64,000 nt of DNA from Lamellibrachia satsuma. Lineage: Eukaryota; Annelida; Polychaeta; Sabellida; Siboglinidae. A program made the position numbers and the translations under genes. Below, piece after piece: positions 24,201-34,883 of the stretch (within the stretch, counting starts at the first letter, position 1; each line of letters starts with the position of its first letter). The stretch spans positions 7,095,001 to 7,159,000 of the forward strand of contig BSQZ01000005.1 in the NCBI GenBank assembly GCA_033239005.1, given 5' to 3'. The notes under the pieces are model-generated. The model was not told the DNA's origin, made no database searches, and saw only the letters and a program-made list of their open reading frames with translations.

Positions 24201-27200
24201 GGTCGTACGAGCGCCAGTTCTTCCTCTTCTCTGACATCCTCATGTATGCCAAGCAGCGACTTCTCGACAGTGGGGCCCATCACTCCTACATCTGCTGCTG
24301 TATCCTTCCGCTCAACCACTGCCAAGCCAGTCGTGTGTTTGGGGGTCATGCCGCCACCCAAGGCTCAGAGGGTGCTCTGTTTACTGTAAGTCCTTGCTAG
24401 GTTTACGCTGATTCTACTGACCCTCAAAACTTGCATTTAAGAACCAGACGATTCTTTGATTAAACCAAACACTTGAAAGGTGAAATTAAAATTTGTTTAT
24501 CAGGTGATTAGTTGATCTGTTGAATTCCTGTTTTATATATTTTCCGATGGTGAATTGACTACAGCAATAAAGATTAAAACATGACGTATAACACTGTTAA
24601 TTTAGATATACATTGAGATCAAACATTTATTGAATTGGGGCATTTTAATTATATGAACCCCACCAAATAGTTCCGTATCAGTTAGCCAATGACAGTAGTT
24701 GTACGTTCCCTTGAACGTAATGCATTGCAACAAATGCCAAACAGAGAACCATGTGGTTTCAGAAGAACTCTTAGTTATGATTTATCTCATTTCCAAGAAT
24801 GTCATGGAGTCACATCGTACACACACCTAATCGTGGGCGTGTCTTGTTGATAGGTCACCTGCAAAGATGTGTCTCTGCTTCTGTATTCGGAGCAGAAGAC
24901 GGTCAACTCTTGGCTGACCGCTCTAAATACGGCCATAGGGTGAGTCGGTGAAATCAGTAGTGTTTGGCACTAAATATCAATGTTTTAGAAATTTCTGGAT
25001 CATTATGGTTATTTTAATCAGGCATGCTTATGAAATTCGTCTTATATATTACAGGCTGTGAACAAATAAAAAATTTAATTGAGTAGGAACCTTTACAGGT
25101 TGTTTGGTATAAAAAATTGGAAATTTAGGTAGGTCATTGTAGTATGTTTTTGACTTAGTAAACTTAGTTATATTTAATTTGATGACATTGAATTAATGTG
25201 ATTATATTTGATAAAATAGATCACAACACTGTTTTCCAATTAAGCTTGGGGCCCTGTTGTCCTAAACAACTTCAGTTCACGTTCAACTTCAAAACCTTTC
25301 ATTGCATCAACCTTATATGTTTGATCAACATATAACACTACAAATGACTCTAACGGATGTGTTTTATGCACACAGAAATTGCCATTTAATGGATAACTTT
25401 CTAACAATTCTGTCCATCTTGATACCTGGTAACACAACACAAACATACATTTTAAATACCCTGTTTGATATTCCAGTGCCGTTCAGGAAAGTCGACAGAC
25501 ACTACGAAAAACGAGCAGTGCAAATGTGCCACTTCGAAGGGGTGCACTCGTTCGTTGGACCAAACGGCAGAAGCGAAACGACCCACTGAAGAAAGCTGCT
25601 AAGGTTATTAGCCAGGGTGACAGGGCCAGAGAAAAGTACCCTTCATTCTTCCAGCATTGTTCATTGAAAAGTCATGCAGGCATATGCTATTAAACATCCT
25701 TCCGCAATTGCCTTGACCATGGGTGAGGCCTTCGTTCACCACAGCTTGGCAGTCCTGTTCCTCCCAGCAGCCTCATCCAGCAGCAGCTGGATATGTGTGC
25801 CAAAGGCAATCAACTGTCACCACAGCGTGGTCATGCGAATCCCGACCAGCATGTTGAAGTGATTGATGGCGACTCATCTCAGAGCATCTGGAGACCTCAG
25901 CAGATAAGATATTAGCGATGCAGTCGTGAATAAATGATCCCAAGAGCCCGCGAGGACGCGTGGCCTGTCACCGTATGTGCCACTGATTTACCAGTGTAGA
26001 CCGTCTCCCAGCAGGCATCACGTATAGTCTATTGAACCCATGTAGGTCAACACAAAATGAAAGCCTCCAGCCTCAGGATGACACTTTCAAGTCGTGGAGA
26101 TGAGAGCACTATATGCCTTGAGGTACACTGGCTGGTCAAACATGAATAAGCCACACTTCTGTCCGAGACGGTCACTCTCCTTCTTGGCGTAGCATACTGC
26201 TGAGAATATCGTGTTCAGCTGTGTTGGATCGCAATTTATAAAGGAGAATGCTTGCCTAGCTCAATGCTGGCCTGGCTCAATGCCGGCCTAGCTCAATGCT
26301 GGCCAGGCTCAATGCTGGCCTAGCTCAATGCTGGCCTGGCTCAATGCTGGCCTGGCTCAATGCTGGCCTGGCTCAATGCTGGCCTAGCTCAATGCTGGCC
26401 TTCACATACTCTGCAGTGTTGTTGCTGTGTGCACGAGGCCAGCCCAAGCAGATGAGAAGGGAGATTGAGGTAGAAGTGAGCCAACTTGCAGAGAGGTTCA
26501 GGAAGAAGGAGGAACTGAAACACTGCAGATTTCAACCCCGGTGTGGCTTGCTTTTCATAGTTCTTCAGCGGAATCTTTTTGTAACCAGTGACTGAAGCTG
26601 CCTCAACCTTGGTGTGATTCTGAAATGGAACACTTTCAGCTTGTGTCACCACTGCTATTCCGCCCATCGCATGAAAAGTTCCATGCCCTGTTGCAGTGGC
26701 AATGTTGAAGTTAGCATTGTCAAATATAAGTTGCGCAAGGCCGGCGGGGGGGGTTGTCCTTCAGCTGCACATTTACTAACTTCACCACTTCACTGTAGCT
26801 GTTAGCCAACCCAAGACTGCTGAGTATGTCAGTCGGCTCCCTCGACCCGTACTTCTTGTGGATAGACGTTGCCAAAATAATTAAGAGGGAAGAAATGTAC
26901 GGCCTTGGGCTGTACGCAACTATGATGGCCTGACCAATAGCTGCACACCTCCTCCGCACAGGCATGCTGTCTGAGTTCTGTGAAGTGATGACACTGTGGA
27001 TGAACCCCTGAAGAGGAGCTGGAGGAGCAGGTGTAACAAGAGACTCACTGCTGCTTATAGCAGGGAATACATCAGTTTCATTGGCAGTAGTCCTGATCAC
27101 ATTCCTGACCAACACAGCTGCCATTTTAATAATCTTGTCCTCCAAGTGTCCACTTTTTTGTGCAGCCCATTCCTTCTTCAGGATGCGGTCAGCTTTATCT

Positions 27201-29408
27201 CTAAAACAGACCACACTCGATAGACCACTTAGATATGTTATACCGTCAGATCCATATCTGGCTTCAAGCTTTTACTTTAGTAAAGTGTGACAGTAACCTG
27301 GCTGACAATTTCACTCTACTCTAACCTTTGCCTGCAGTTTCGCACCTGATTAGAGTCAAACATTAAATAATGCATGTTCTGATGACTCTAGAATATTTTA
27401 GGCATGGTGGAAAACCCTGTCCTAGACACCAACATATGCCCTCTAGCTTAAGTGGTTCAGAAGTTGTATAGTTAATCAATGGGTTGCCGCCATCTTGGTC
27501 GCCATCTTGAATTCTTTGTTTAGTTCTAGGTGGATTCATGGGGATTTTTAGTATGTTACTCTAGACCCTTTCAGGGATACACAAATCAGCTTTTTGTATT
27601 GAACTTTCAAGTTCCACGGTATTTTGTCCATAAATTCTTGGACTGTAAAATCTTCCTGTTCCTGTAGCAGCTGTGATTTGTTCATTTTAACCAAAATAAC
27701 TTGTGAGATCATCAGTGACACCGTCATACTTATATGTATGTAATTTATTTGTTTGTTTTTTTGTTTTTCAAAATTATAGAAGATGGCATTTTGTGGGTAT
27801 GTTTTTCATATTTACAAAAATGTTTTTAAAATCATGAAATGTCACCAAATAAATGAAAAACTCTTAAGTTTTATTAATCTGGAGTATTATTTAGTATTTC
27901 AACTTCAATTTATGAAGAAATTGGTGGTTTATCTTAGAAACTTTTACTGAAACTACTTAACCGTAGCAATAACTTGTGCGTGAATGCAGGCCCGGAAGAC
28001 TCCAGAGAAGCCAAGGAAACCTGCGGCGGAGGAGATGGACGCTACACCGTCACCACAATCCCACCGCAAACGACACTGGACAGACAGTGGCACCCCCTTC
28101 TTTGACTTTGGCTGTTTAACCCCCCGCACTAGGAAGCGACGGAAGACAGGAAGTGTTAAATCTGGAAAGGTATCAGCTCAGTTTTTTGATGATATTGATG
28201 ATGCCTCACTGTTTAAGTTGGTCATTAATGTGCAGTATAAAAAATTATGTCAGTGCTGGAGGAAAATAAGATCTATGTATGATATCAAATAAATATATTA
28301 CATATAAGAGATCTGATTTGCGATAAAACAGGTAGGTAGTAGTTGGTACTTAGTTGATACGTGCCAGCTGGTCCATATTCTCAAAGAAATTGTTTTCTGT
28401 GTACGATTTTATGCACATTTTATATAAAAAAATTAATAAATTTCTATTGTCAAAGGAAAATTCTCAGCTACAATATGAAAACTAATTAATAAAATGGTAT
28501 GCTGTTTTTGTAGCAACATGACGCAATTTAGAGCTCTACAAAACTAATTATGTTGAGATAGGACAAGCGCAATATTCTATTTATTCCAAGTTTGGTTTCC
28601 TACAGGAGAACACAGCGGCGGACGCTTCCTCTCGACTGAGCAGCGACTCGATGTACAGACTGGCCGACACCACCAGGGACGTCACGACCCCAGACACAGG
28701 GGCAGACGACAACGTCAGTACGGGACCAAATACCCCGGGAGACTTGTCAGACGTCACCTGGGCAACTCCTTATCCCAGTCCCATTCTAGAGGAGTCGGAT
28801 TCTTCCCAGAAGGAGGTCATTAGTTCACCTGATGACTTCAAGACTTGTTCCACACCAGCTACAAGGGAGACGCCCCGCAAAGGTTCTTCCAGGTGGGTCA
28901 ATCACTGGTGGTATTCTTATGTGTTTTTATTATTTTGTGCTCTCCACTTCCCTGATTTCAACAGTTCTGTTTGCTGTTTCCTAGCCAGGCTGCTAGACCA
29001 TCAAGGATTCTAATTCTTTGTTGACCTCTGCCTCTTTCCACTCAATCTTTCTCGTATTTCTTTATTATGCAAAGAAGGTAACATATTGCATAACGTGGTA
29101 GCAATTAACTTTTCATGTGCAGTGTTTGTTTGTATAAGATAAAGACAGACACTCATAATGGGGAAATTTTCAACCATATTCCTAAAAAAATTTCTGCACC
29201 TTGTTACACAAAAAATACATTAAATAATCTTAATACTAGCAAAACGTTATATAATGCTAATGATTAATGTATGTCTTTCAGGACGCCAGATGTCAGCGGC
29301 TCACATCCGGCCTTCTCATGGGAGGGAGCCTGCAAGGCAGTGAAGGTCTACAGCGCCAGTCCCATCAAGCCAATCCCCCCTCACGCAACCGTCTGTGTCC
29401 TCCAGTGA
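18056..29408 (+). CDS. DH-PH Rho guanine-nucleotide exchange factor, ARHGEF39-like (12 exons)
   Basis: Exons: 18056-18202, 19125-19353, 19779-19994, 20632-20750, 21479-21549, 23571-23737, 24182-24385, 24854-24939, 25477-25603, 27990-28169, 28606-28892, 29282-29408. The ATG is at 18063 and the stop at 29406-29408. All introns are GT-AG and all phases agree, giving about 650 residues. Residues 1-100 are acidic and likely disordered. The DH domain covers about 102-290, starting [16 protein letters not shown], with the conserved helix [19 protein letters not shown] at about 224-242. The PH domain covers about 305-410 and contains [13 protein letters not shown] Ser/Pro-rich, basic tail follows. 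DH-PH proteins load GTP onto Rho-family GTPases, normally at membranes. The PH segment with [10 protein letters not shown] resembles vertebrate ARHGEF39 as I remember it. The tail of about 240 residues has no counterpart there that I know of. Confidence 0.88.
19125..19353 (+). CDS. Gene 1 exon 2 (acidic stretch, start of DH)
   Basis: It starts [20 protein letters not shown], a Glu/Gly-rich stretch, then reads [20 protein letters not shown], the first conserved DH helix. It ends in phase 0 at AAA|GTGAGC. Confidence 0.9.
19779..19994 (+). CDS. Gene 1 exon 3 (DH domain)
   Basis: It encodes 72 residues, beginning [20 protein letters not shown] and continuing with [11 protein letters not shown]. 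The latter is the DH segment of the type Y-x(3)-N-x(2)-x-A. The acceptor is AATTGCAG and the donor TTG|GTACAA. Both ends are in phase 0. Confidence 0.9.
20632..20750 (+). CDS. Gene 1 exon 4 (DH domain core)
   Basis: It encodes [20 protein letters not shown] and then [17 protein letters not shown], the most conserved DH helix (CR3), which contacts the GTPase. The donor AG|GTAAGC splits an Arg codon completed by the next exon. Confidence 0.93.
21250..21420 (+). mobile_element. Possible SINE core remnant
   Basis: AATAAAAGATCCCACTCAAG at about 21269 resembles the GTAAAAGATCCCACACAGG core of the SINE at 14690-14965. No B box is seen here. It lies in intron 4 of gene 1. Confidence 0.4.
21479..21549 (+). 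CDS. Gene 1 exon 5 (DH domain)
   Basis: A short exon encoding [20 protein letters not shown]. It continues the CR3 helix without a break from exon 4, which confirms the splice. The donor is G|GTGAGT. Confidence 0.93.
22262..22700. repeat. 30-bp minisatellite with CAGCTG and CACGTG in each unit
   Basis: About 14 head-to-tail units of 30 bp have the core GCACAGCTGCCGGCATGGAG followed by CACGTGTGGA. The main variation is GCACAG versus GTACAG. The period is a multiple of three and the units lack stops, so several frames on both strands stay open. I do not call these genes. It lies in intron 5 of gene 1. Confidence 0.95.
22746..22930 (+). CDS. Short open frame, possible mobile-element gene start
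   Basis: The ATG in AATAATGGCGG opens a 61-codon acidic frame ([20 protein letters not shown]) that includes GVAPYRQEP before a stop. Short acidic starts followed by a PYxxEP motif occur in some repeated metazoan genes. That link is weak memory, and no continuation is convincing. It could be chance. Confidence 0.25.
23571..23737 (+). CDS. Gene 1 exon 6 (end of DH, start of PH)
   Basis: It encodes [20 protein letters not shown], the last DH helix, then a linker and FLKEGTLKK, the first PH strands. It is joined to exon 5 through a split Glu codon and ends in phase 0 at AAG|GTGGGT. Confidence 0.92.
23820..24110. repeat. Degenerate tandem repeat, about 27-30 bp
   Basis: Around ten loose copies of TTGTAGCAGTTGGTAGCCCA followed by TCAAGA fill intron 6 of gene 1. 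The copies differ a lot, so the array is old. Confidence 0.75.
24182..24385 (+). CDS. Gene 1 exon 7 (PH domain)
   Basis: It encodes [20 protein letters not shown], the central PH strands, then [11 protein letters not shown]. The acceptor at GACTTGAAG is poor. CACCCAG ending at 24136 is a better-looking site in the same phase and would add 15 residues inside a PH loop. I prefer 24182 because it keeps the domain compact. Confidence 0.82.
24854..24939 (+). CDS. Gene 1 exon 8 (PH C-terminal helix)
   Basis: It encodes [20 protein letters not shown] and then LTALNTAIG, the amphipathic C-terminal PH helix with its conserved Trp. The donor GG|GTGAGT leaves two bases, which exon 9 completes to Gly. 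Confidence 0.9.
25477..25603 (+). CDS. Gene 1 exon 9 (basic segment)
   Basis: This exon has no ATG. It was found because exon 8 ends with two leftover bases whereas exon 10 needs phase 0. The 127 bases here solve that exactly: the acceptor ATTCCAG, then [20 protein letters not shown], a Trp, and a Lys/Arg-rich end ([14 protein letters not shown]). The donor AAG|GTTATT is weak. The frame is open and basic, like the following exon. Confidence 0.72.
25680..27230 (-). pseudogene. Decayed transposon-type gene, N-terminal half
   Basis: Intron 9 of gene 1 holds a broken minus-strand gene. From 27214 it reads an open stretch of 164 codons with [20 protein letters not shown] and [16 protein letters not shown]. 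It continues in other frames with [16 protein letters not shown] (about 26640-26690), [17 protein letters not shown] (near 26100) and [18 protein letters not shown] (near 26030). I recognise this order from a large uncharacterised metazoan family that is usually multicopy and has a C-terminal cysteine-rich CXC segment. Stops and frame changes are many, and a 16-bp tandem repeat interrupts it. The matching C-terminal half lies at 42480-43780. Confidence 0.65.
26254..26401. repeat. 16-bp tandem repeat
   Basis: About nine copies of GGCTCAATGCTGGCCT, with small changes (TGGCTC, TAGCTC, AGGCTC), sit inside the decayed minus-strand gene and interrupt it. Confidence 0.93.
27990..28169 (+). CDS. Gene 1 exon 10 (basic tail, possible nuclear signal)
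   Basis: It encodes [40 protein letters not shown] and [12 protein letters not shown]. The RKRRK cluster could act as a nuclear localisation signal or bind acidic lipid; both are inference. The acceptor is ATGCAG, the donor AAG|GTATCA, and both ends are in phase 0. Confidence 0.85.
28606..28892 (+). CDS. Gene 1 exon 11 (Ser/Thr/Asp-rich tail)
   Basis: It encodes 95 residues beginning [20 protein letters not shown], rich in Ser, Thr, Asp and Pro, with several S/T-P sites (TTPDT, NTPGD, PSPIL). It is probably disordered and phosphorylated. The donor AG|GTGGGT splits an Arg codon. Confidence 0.85.
29282..29408 (+). CDS. Gene 1 exon 12 (last coding exon)
   Basis: The acceptor CTTTCAG is followed by [28 protein letters not shown] and VCVLQ, then TGA at 29406-29408. 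The phase agrees with exon 11. Confidence 0.85.
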
Positions 29409-30030
29409 CCATCGCCACGGAAACAATATCTCATCATCGCCATGGTGACACAGCAGCAGATCCAACCATTGCCATGGCACCAAAGTGGAAGATCTTATGG
29501 TAGCCATGGTAACAAGGCAAAGTTTCTCAAAATCACCATTGTAACAAAGCAGCAGATCTTATCATAGCCATATCACTACACCATGGAAACAAGTCAGAAG
29601 ATAGGACCACTGATGTAAAGTGTAAAGGCAGTGGATGTGGATGCACACATCAGCCTAGAAGTCTTTCACACACGTATCTTGTATTAAGGCAACATATTTT
29701 ATGCATGAAATGGAGATAGTTGTGTTTGTGTGTCAGTGTTAAAGGTCTGACCGTTGTTGTCGTATAATGTAACTATAACCAAAATCTTAACTGCCCCATC
29801 GTGTTTTAATGAACCACATTTCAGAAACATACTTTGACCGTTATCTGTTTAATTTGATTATTTCAGAGGGAATGTAATTTCACGGGTGTTAACGATGTGC
29901 CCATCCCATGATCCTATGAACGCCTGACCCCGACAAACTTTGTCCACAGGTGTTGGAAATAGTCAGCAGCTGTACACGAATGTACCGGACAGTTGATACT
30001 TGACATAAACAGATAATGGTCAAATAAAAT
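29409..30030 (+). other. Probable 3' UTR of gene 1
   Basis: After the stop there are imperfect repeats of ATTGCCATGG and GCAGCAGATCTTAT (29410-29590). The first AATAAA that could serve for polyadenylation is at 30023-30028. The actual 3' end is not known. Confidence 0.45.
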
Positions 30031-31920
30031 GTGTCTACTTGTGGTGCATTAAACCCTTTGCGACAGTCAAGATGTTAGAATCACATGGATCAGACTTAAT
30101 GGACAGTTGAAGTATGTTACATTGTAGTGTGAACTCGTCAATGTATGAGAGGTAGTTTGTTGGTCTGGAATTGAGGTGACAGGGGACAGATACCAGTATA
30201 TGTATGTGGGCTGATTTATTCAAGTGATACAGGACACCAAAATAGATGAATAGTGAACTAACTCTATGCGGACGTACCGGTAGTTATCCCTCTGTAAGAG
30301 ACCGTTTGTGAGGATCTAGCATGTATTTTAAAACAGCGACAAATGTAGAGTTCTCAGTGTTGCTAAACAAAATGGTACCAATGAAGAGGCAACTTGTGCA
30401 ATACTAGTGCAGTTGCCTTTCATTCAGGAAATGGAAATGTTCTCTTAACATTTTGTGATATTTATAGTTTATAATCATGTAACCACAAATTAGGTACATT
30501 TAACTTGTTAATAAGTGTCGTTTACGTTATAACGTTATATGATATTGTATATAATGCTGTAGTTTCTAGTAATTGTCTGTTAATCTTCTTAGAGATGTGC
30601 TCTTATGTTGACGCATTTTAATCATTATCCATGTATACATTCCAAGTATTTGAGGAGACTGCTGATGATATGAATATTATGTCAAAATACAACTTACTCC
30701 AAAGAGTACCACGCTGGTTGTTTTTAGTATTCCTCATGTCATGAAGAATAGTATTGGGATTGGGTTTTTATGTCGTAGCATGGCCACTCGTAGGGACGGT
30801 CTAATGAGGGGTGTGTGGTAGGGGTCTCAACCTCCATCCCACTGTTTTTTAAAGTCCATCTCCCACCAATCCCACATATTTTTGAGGCCCACCTCACACG
30901 TCCTGCCACACCCCCTCTCTAAAAGTCTAATCCAATCTAATAAATTACCCCCTGTTCCGGCTTTTATGTCTCTAAAGTTATGCAAAATAAGTAAGTAAAG
31001 TTATGCATCTTTATAGAACATTCTCTCAAAGGAGGAGGTTCTGACTCGAGCAGCTCATCAGCAAAAAGGAACGCCAGTAAGTGCTGCCTCTAACAGATGT
31101 TGAGGCAAGACCCGCCACGTGGCACCACTGTTGTGGATACGGCGCCCACTCACGTCGGTATCGGTAAACGTTCGACGTAGGGAAAGGAAAACCTGTGGTA
31201 CCTTCCGTGGTATGTAGAGTCAACCGCCCCAGTACTACGTAGGGGCGGAGTTCCTTCGGCTTTTTCAGCCTTTCTGAGCCCACACGGCTTAAACTTAAAA
31301 TGTAAAGCTGATACGCATTAACCGTTTTACACATGACATTCCATCTGCACAGTGGCGTCAAGAAGCAGAAGAAGTAATCAAAACTGCTTCCTCAACTGAT
31401 TTAACCTGTCGCAAGTCCGGTTCGTTGGTGTCCAAATATGTAGTGTGTGAATAGTAGAAATGTAACATCCGCAGTCGATTAAATAAAAAAAATTTCTGTT
31501 TTTGTTCAAATCATCGCAAGAATTGACTTCCGTCGTTAGATTGGGTAAGGATCAAAATAGTGGATATCCAAATGGTAAACACTGTGTGGATCAAGGCTGA
31601 TCATGGGCGTTACTTCCATCCTTTCGCCGATCACATGACAAAGTTAAAAAATTTCACCAAGGAAGAAAATCGATTTTTCAGCATTTCGATTTTCGCTTCA
31701 GTTAATGCTTGAACAAGCATTAACTAATTTAATAGTTTGTCTGATGATTTCACAAAAACTACATACAAAAGTTTACACAAACGCAAAATTTATTTCAAAT
31801 GAGACTAGCAAAAACATTCGAATTGATTAAGCACCTTTAATTATGAGTACGTTTATCGTGACTACAGTGGGCGATATTTTATTAAATCATCCCGCGCACA
31901 ACGTCACGTGATGTCACGGT
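30031..31920. other. Intergenic, no gene seen
   Basis: There is no exon that I can support. The segment at 31020-31370 is GC-richer and open for 111 codons on the minus strand. It may be a repeat, but I do not recognise it. A 36-bp stretch near 31420-31456 recurs near 52030-52066. Confidence 0.5.
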
Positions 31921-32029
31921 TTAACAAGATTGAACAAGATTTAACAAGATTGCCATCTCGAACAACAGGTTCCAGATGGCAAGTGGACAAGGAAGCCATT
32001 GGCTTATCGAGAGTCCAAAATTTTCTCAT

Positions 32030-34810
32030 CTATGTGTAGCCGGCCCTTATCAAATACCTGTCAATTCTATTTTTAAACATATTCATACTACTAGCATTAA
32101 CACAATCATTTGGCACTTTGTTCCATTCATTTATCACCCTCTGTGAGAATGAGTACTTTCTCATGTCCAACCTACACTGCTCCTTAACTAATGCTGCTTT
32201 GTGTCCTCTGGTTCTACTGCCTTCTTTAAGTTTGAAGAACATATTCCTATCAACATCCTCATAACCGTTCACTATTTTAAACACTTCTATTTGGTCTCCT
32301 CTTAGTCTCCTGGTCTCTAGTGTTGTCAAACCACGTTGTAATAAGCGACTTTCGTAACTAAGGTCTCTTAATTCTGGAATCATCTTAGTTGCTCTTCGTT
32401 GTATTCTTTCTAGCTTATCTATGTCTTTTTTACGATATGGCCTCCATGCTTGAATACAATATTCTAAATGTGGTCTAACTATTGCTTTGTACAGGGGTAC
32501 AATTAGATGTTTCTCCTTATACGTGATAGTTCTCCTAATTAGGCCTAGAATTTGATTTCCTTTCGAAGCAGCAATCCCACATTGCTCTGAAACTTTCATG
32601 TCAGCATTAAATGTTACTCCTAAATCCTTTTCTTGTGTGGTTCTACATAGTACAGCATCCCCCATTGTATATTCCTCGTCCATATTTCCATGTCCTATGT
32701 GTATACATTTACACTTCCCAAAATTTAATAACATTTGCCATTTTTCTGACCATTTAACTAATTTTTCTAGATCATCCTGTAAACTTTGTTTATCTGTATC
32801 ATTAGTAACCTTTCTGAATACTTTTGTGTCATCTGCAAATTTGAGTACTTTGATAGATATGTCATCCTCCAAATCATTTATATATATTAAAACAGTATAG
32901 GGCCTAACACTGATCACTGTGGTACCCCACTCAAAACAGATTTCCAGTTTGAAATCTTACCATCTACTATTACTCTCTGTCTTCTGTGTGTAAGCCACTT
33001 TTCTATCCAGTTGATTACATCATTGCCTATACCATGGGCTTTTAGTTTAAGTAACAGTCTTTGATGTGGCACTTTATCGAAAGCTTTCTGAAAATCTAAG
33101 TAGACAACATCCACTGGTGACCCGTGATCTACCCACTTTGTAATTTCTTCTAAAAAACATAAGAGATTGGTTAGACATGACCTTGCTTTTAGGAATCCAT
33201 GTTGAGATGTATTTATTAATTTATGTTTTATGAAGAATTCCACCATGTGGTCTCTAATTAATGTTTCAAGTAATTTACATACAACTGATGTTAAACTCAC
33301 TGGTCTGTAATTTTCTGGCTTCTTCCTCGATCCCTTCTTAAACAACGGCGTAATGTTTGCTTCTTTCCATTCAGAAGGAACTATTCCTTCTTCTAGTGAC
33401 AAGTTAAATAAGTTTGCAAGTGGTGTACTAATTTGATCAACAATTTCCTTTAGCAGTTTTGGTGGTATCTCATCAACTCCAGGTGATTTGTTATCTTTCA
33501 TCTTCTTAATTTTCTTTGCTATCATTTCAGGAGTTACAAATAACTGCCCTAAATATTCTGATGTATTGCCCTCAAATTTAGTCAATGGAACTGGAAGTGA
33601 GCTGATATCTTCTGTGGTAAAAACTGAGCTGAAATACTCTGCCATTTGGAACCCATCTGAAATTATGTTTTCACTGTTGCTTTCCAGTGGTCCGACCTTA
33701 TCTCGAACTTTCTGTTTACTCCTTACATAAGCATAGAAACTCTTGCTGTCATTTTTTATATTACCTGCCAATTTTTGTTCAAAGGTTCTTTTAGATTTTC
33801 TAATTTCAGTAGTAGCTAGGTTAAGTGCCTCTTTGTAGTTGGTGTAGTCTTCTACATTTCCAGTGTGTTTATAGACCTTCCACAGCATCTGTTTGTGAGC
33901 AATTTTTCTAATAGCTTCTTTTGACAGGTGTTTTTTCCTGGATCTTTTCCCTTGTTTTCTTAATGGAATAAATTTCTCAATAATGCCCTCAATCTCATAT
34001 TTTAAACAAGTCCAGCATTCTGTTGCTGTCTTGTTCTTCAGCAAATTATTCCAATCTATATTTGCTAGATATGTTCTCATCACTTTATATTTGCCTTTGT
34101 TGAAGTTCCTCCTCCTTTGGTTTTTTATATGTATTCCCTGTTTTTACTTTTATATTAAAATGGATTTGGTTATGGTCACTTGAACCCAAAGGTTCGTGTA
34201 CTTTAACATTGTCAACTAATTCATTTTGAGAAGACAAAATTAAATCTAACACATTCCCACCTCTGGTTGGTTCCAAGACATGTTGAGTAAGGAAACAATC
34301 CTGCGTTAGAAGTAGAAACTCATGGTCGTCACCTCCAGCACTCTCTAATGATTCCCATTGTATATGGCCATGGTTAAAATCACCCATTATAACACATTCT
34401 CCCTTGCTCACCTCCCTTATCGCCTTTTGTAATTTTACATCTTCCTCTTGTCCTATGTTAGAACTACGATAAACTACTCCTATTGTTAATGTTGAGTTCC
34501 TGGTAACTATGTTACACCAAACTGCTTCCACACTATCTGCTTCACTTTTCAGTGTAATTTCATATGCTTGGATAGATTCTTTAATATACACAATTACTCC
34601 ACCTCCCCTTCTTTCTCGTCTATCCTTCCTAAACATTACATAGCCTGTCAGTGCTAACTCAGCATCTACTATATCTTCATTTGCCCATGATTCTGTGATG
34701 CCTATTACATGAGGATCAATATCTGCTACCATAATGTCTAACTCACTTTTTTATTTACTATGCTCCTGGCATTTAAGCATACACATTTAAGTTCATTGTA
34801 TGAAATTATT
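32030..34810 (-). pseudogene. LINE copy B ORF2 (endonuclease-RT), inactivated
   Basis: The endonuclease reads DPHVIGITESWAN, VIMGDFNHGHIQWES and SSDHNQIHFN (34732-34085). The reverse transcriptase reads ITPLFKKGSRKKPENYRPVS, LDFQKAFDKVPHQRL and SVLSGVPQ (34083-32914), then IYINDLEDD, FADDTKVF and the C-terminal part, to a stop at 32030. It is broken in at least four places: a frame shift in an A run near 34748 before MVADIDPH, a frame shift near 34110, a stop replacing the Gly of VPQG near 32912, and a 1-base loss just after it near 32890. No functional protein can be made. Confidence 0.93.
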
Positions 34811-34883
34811 GGTGAACATTTCTTTGGATGTGTATTTGTAGTAGTACTCCTTTGAGTTTTCTCTGTCAGTTCCCCCTGCGCAT

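Noticed and set aside
31026..31361. 111-codon minus-strand frame in a GC-richer stretch
   Set aside because: I recognise no domain and no neighbouring exon. It may be a repeat, but nothing supports a gene.
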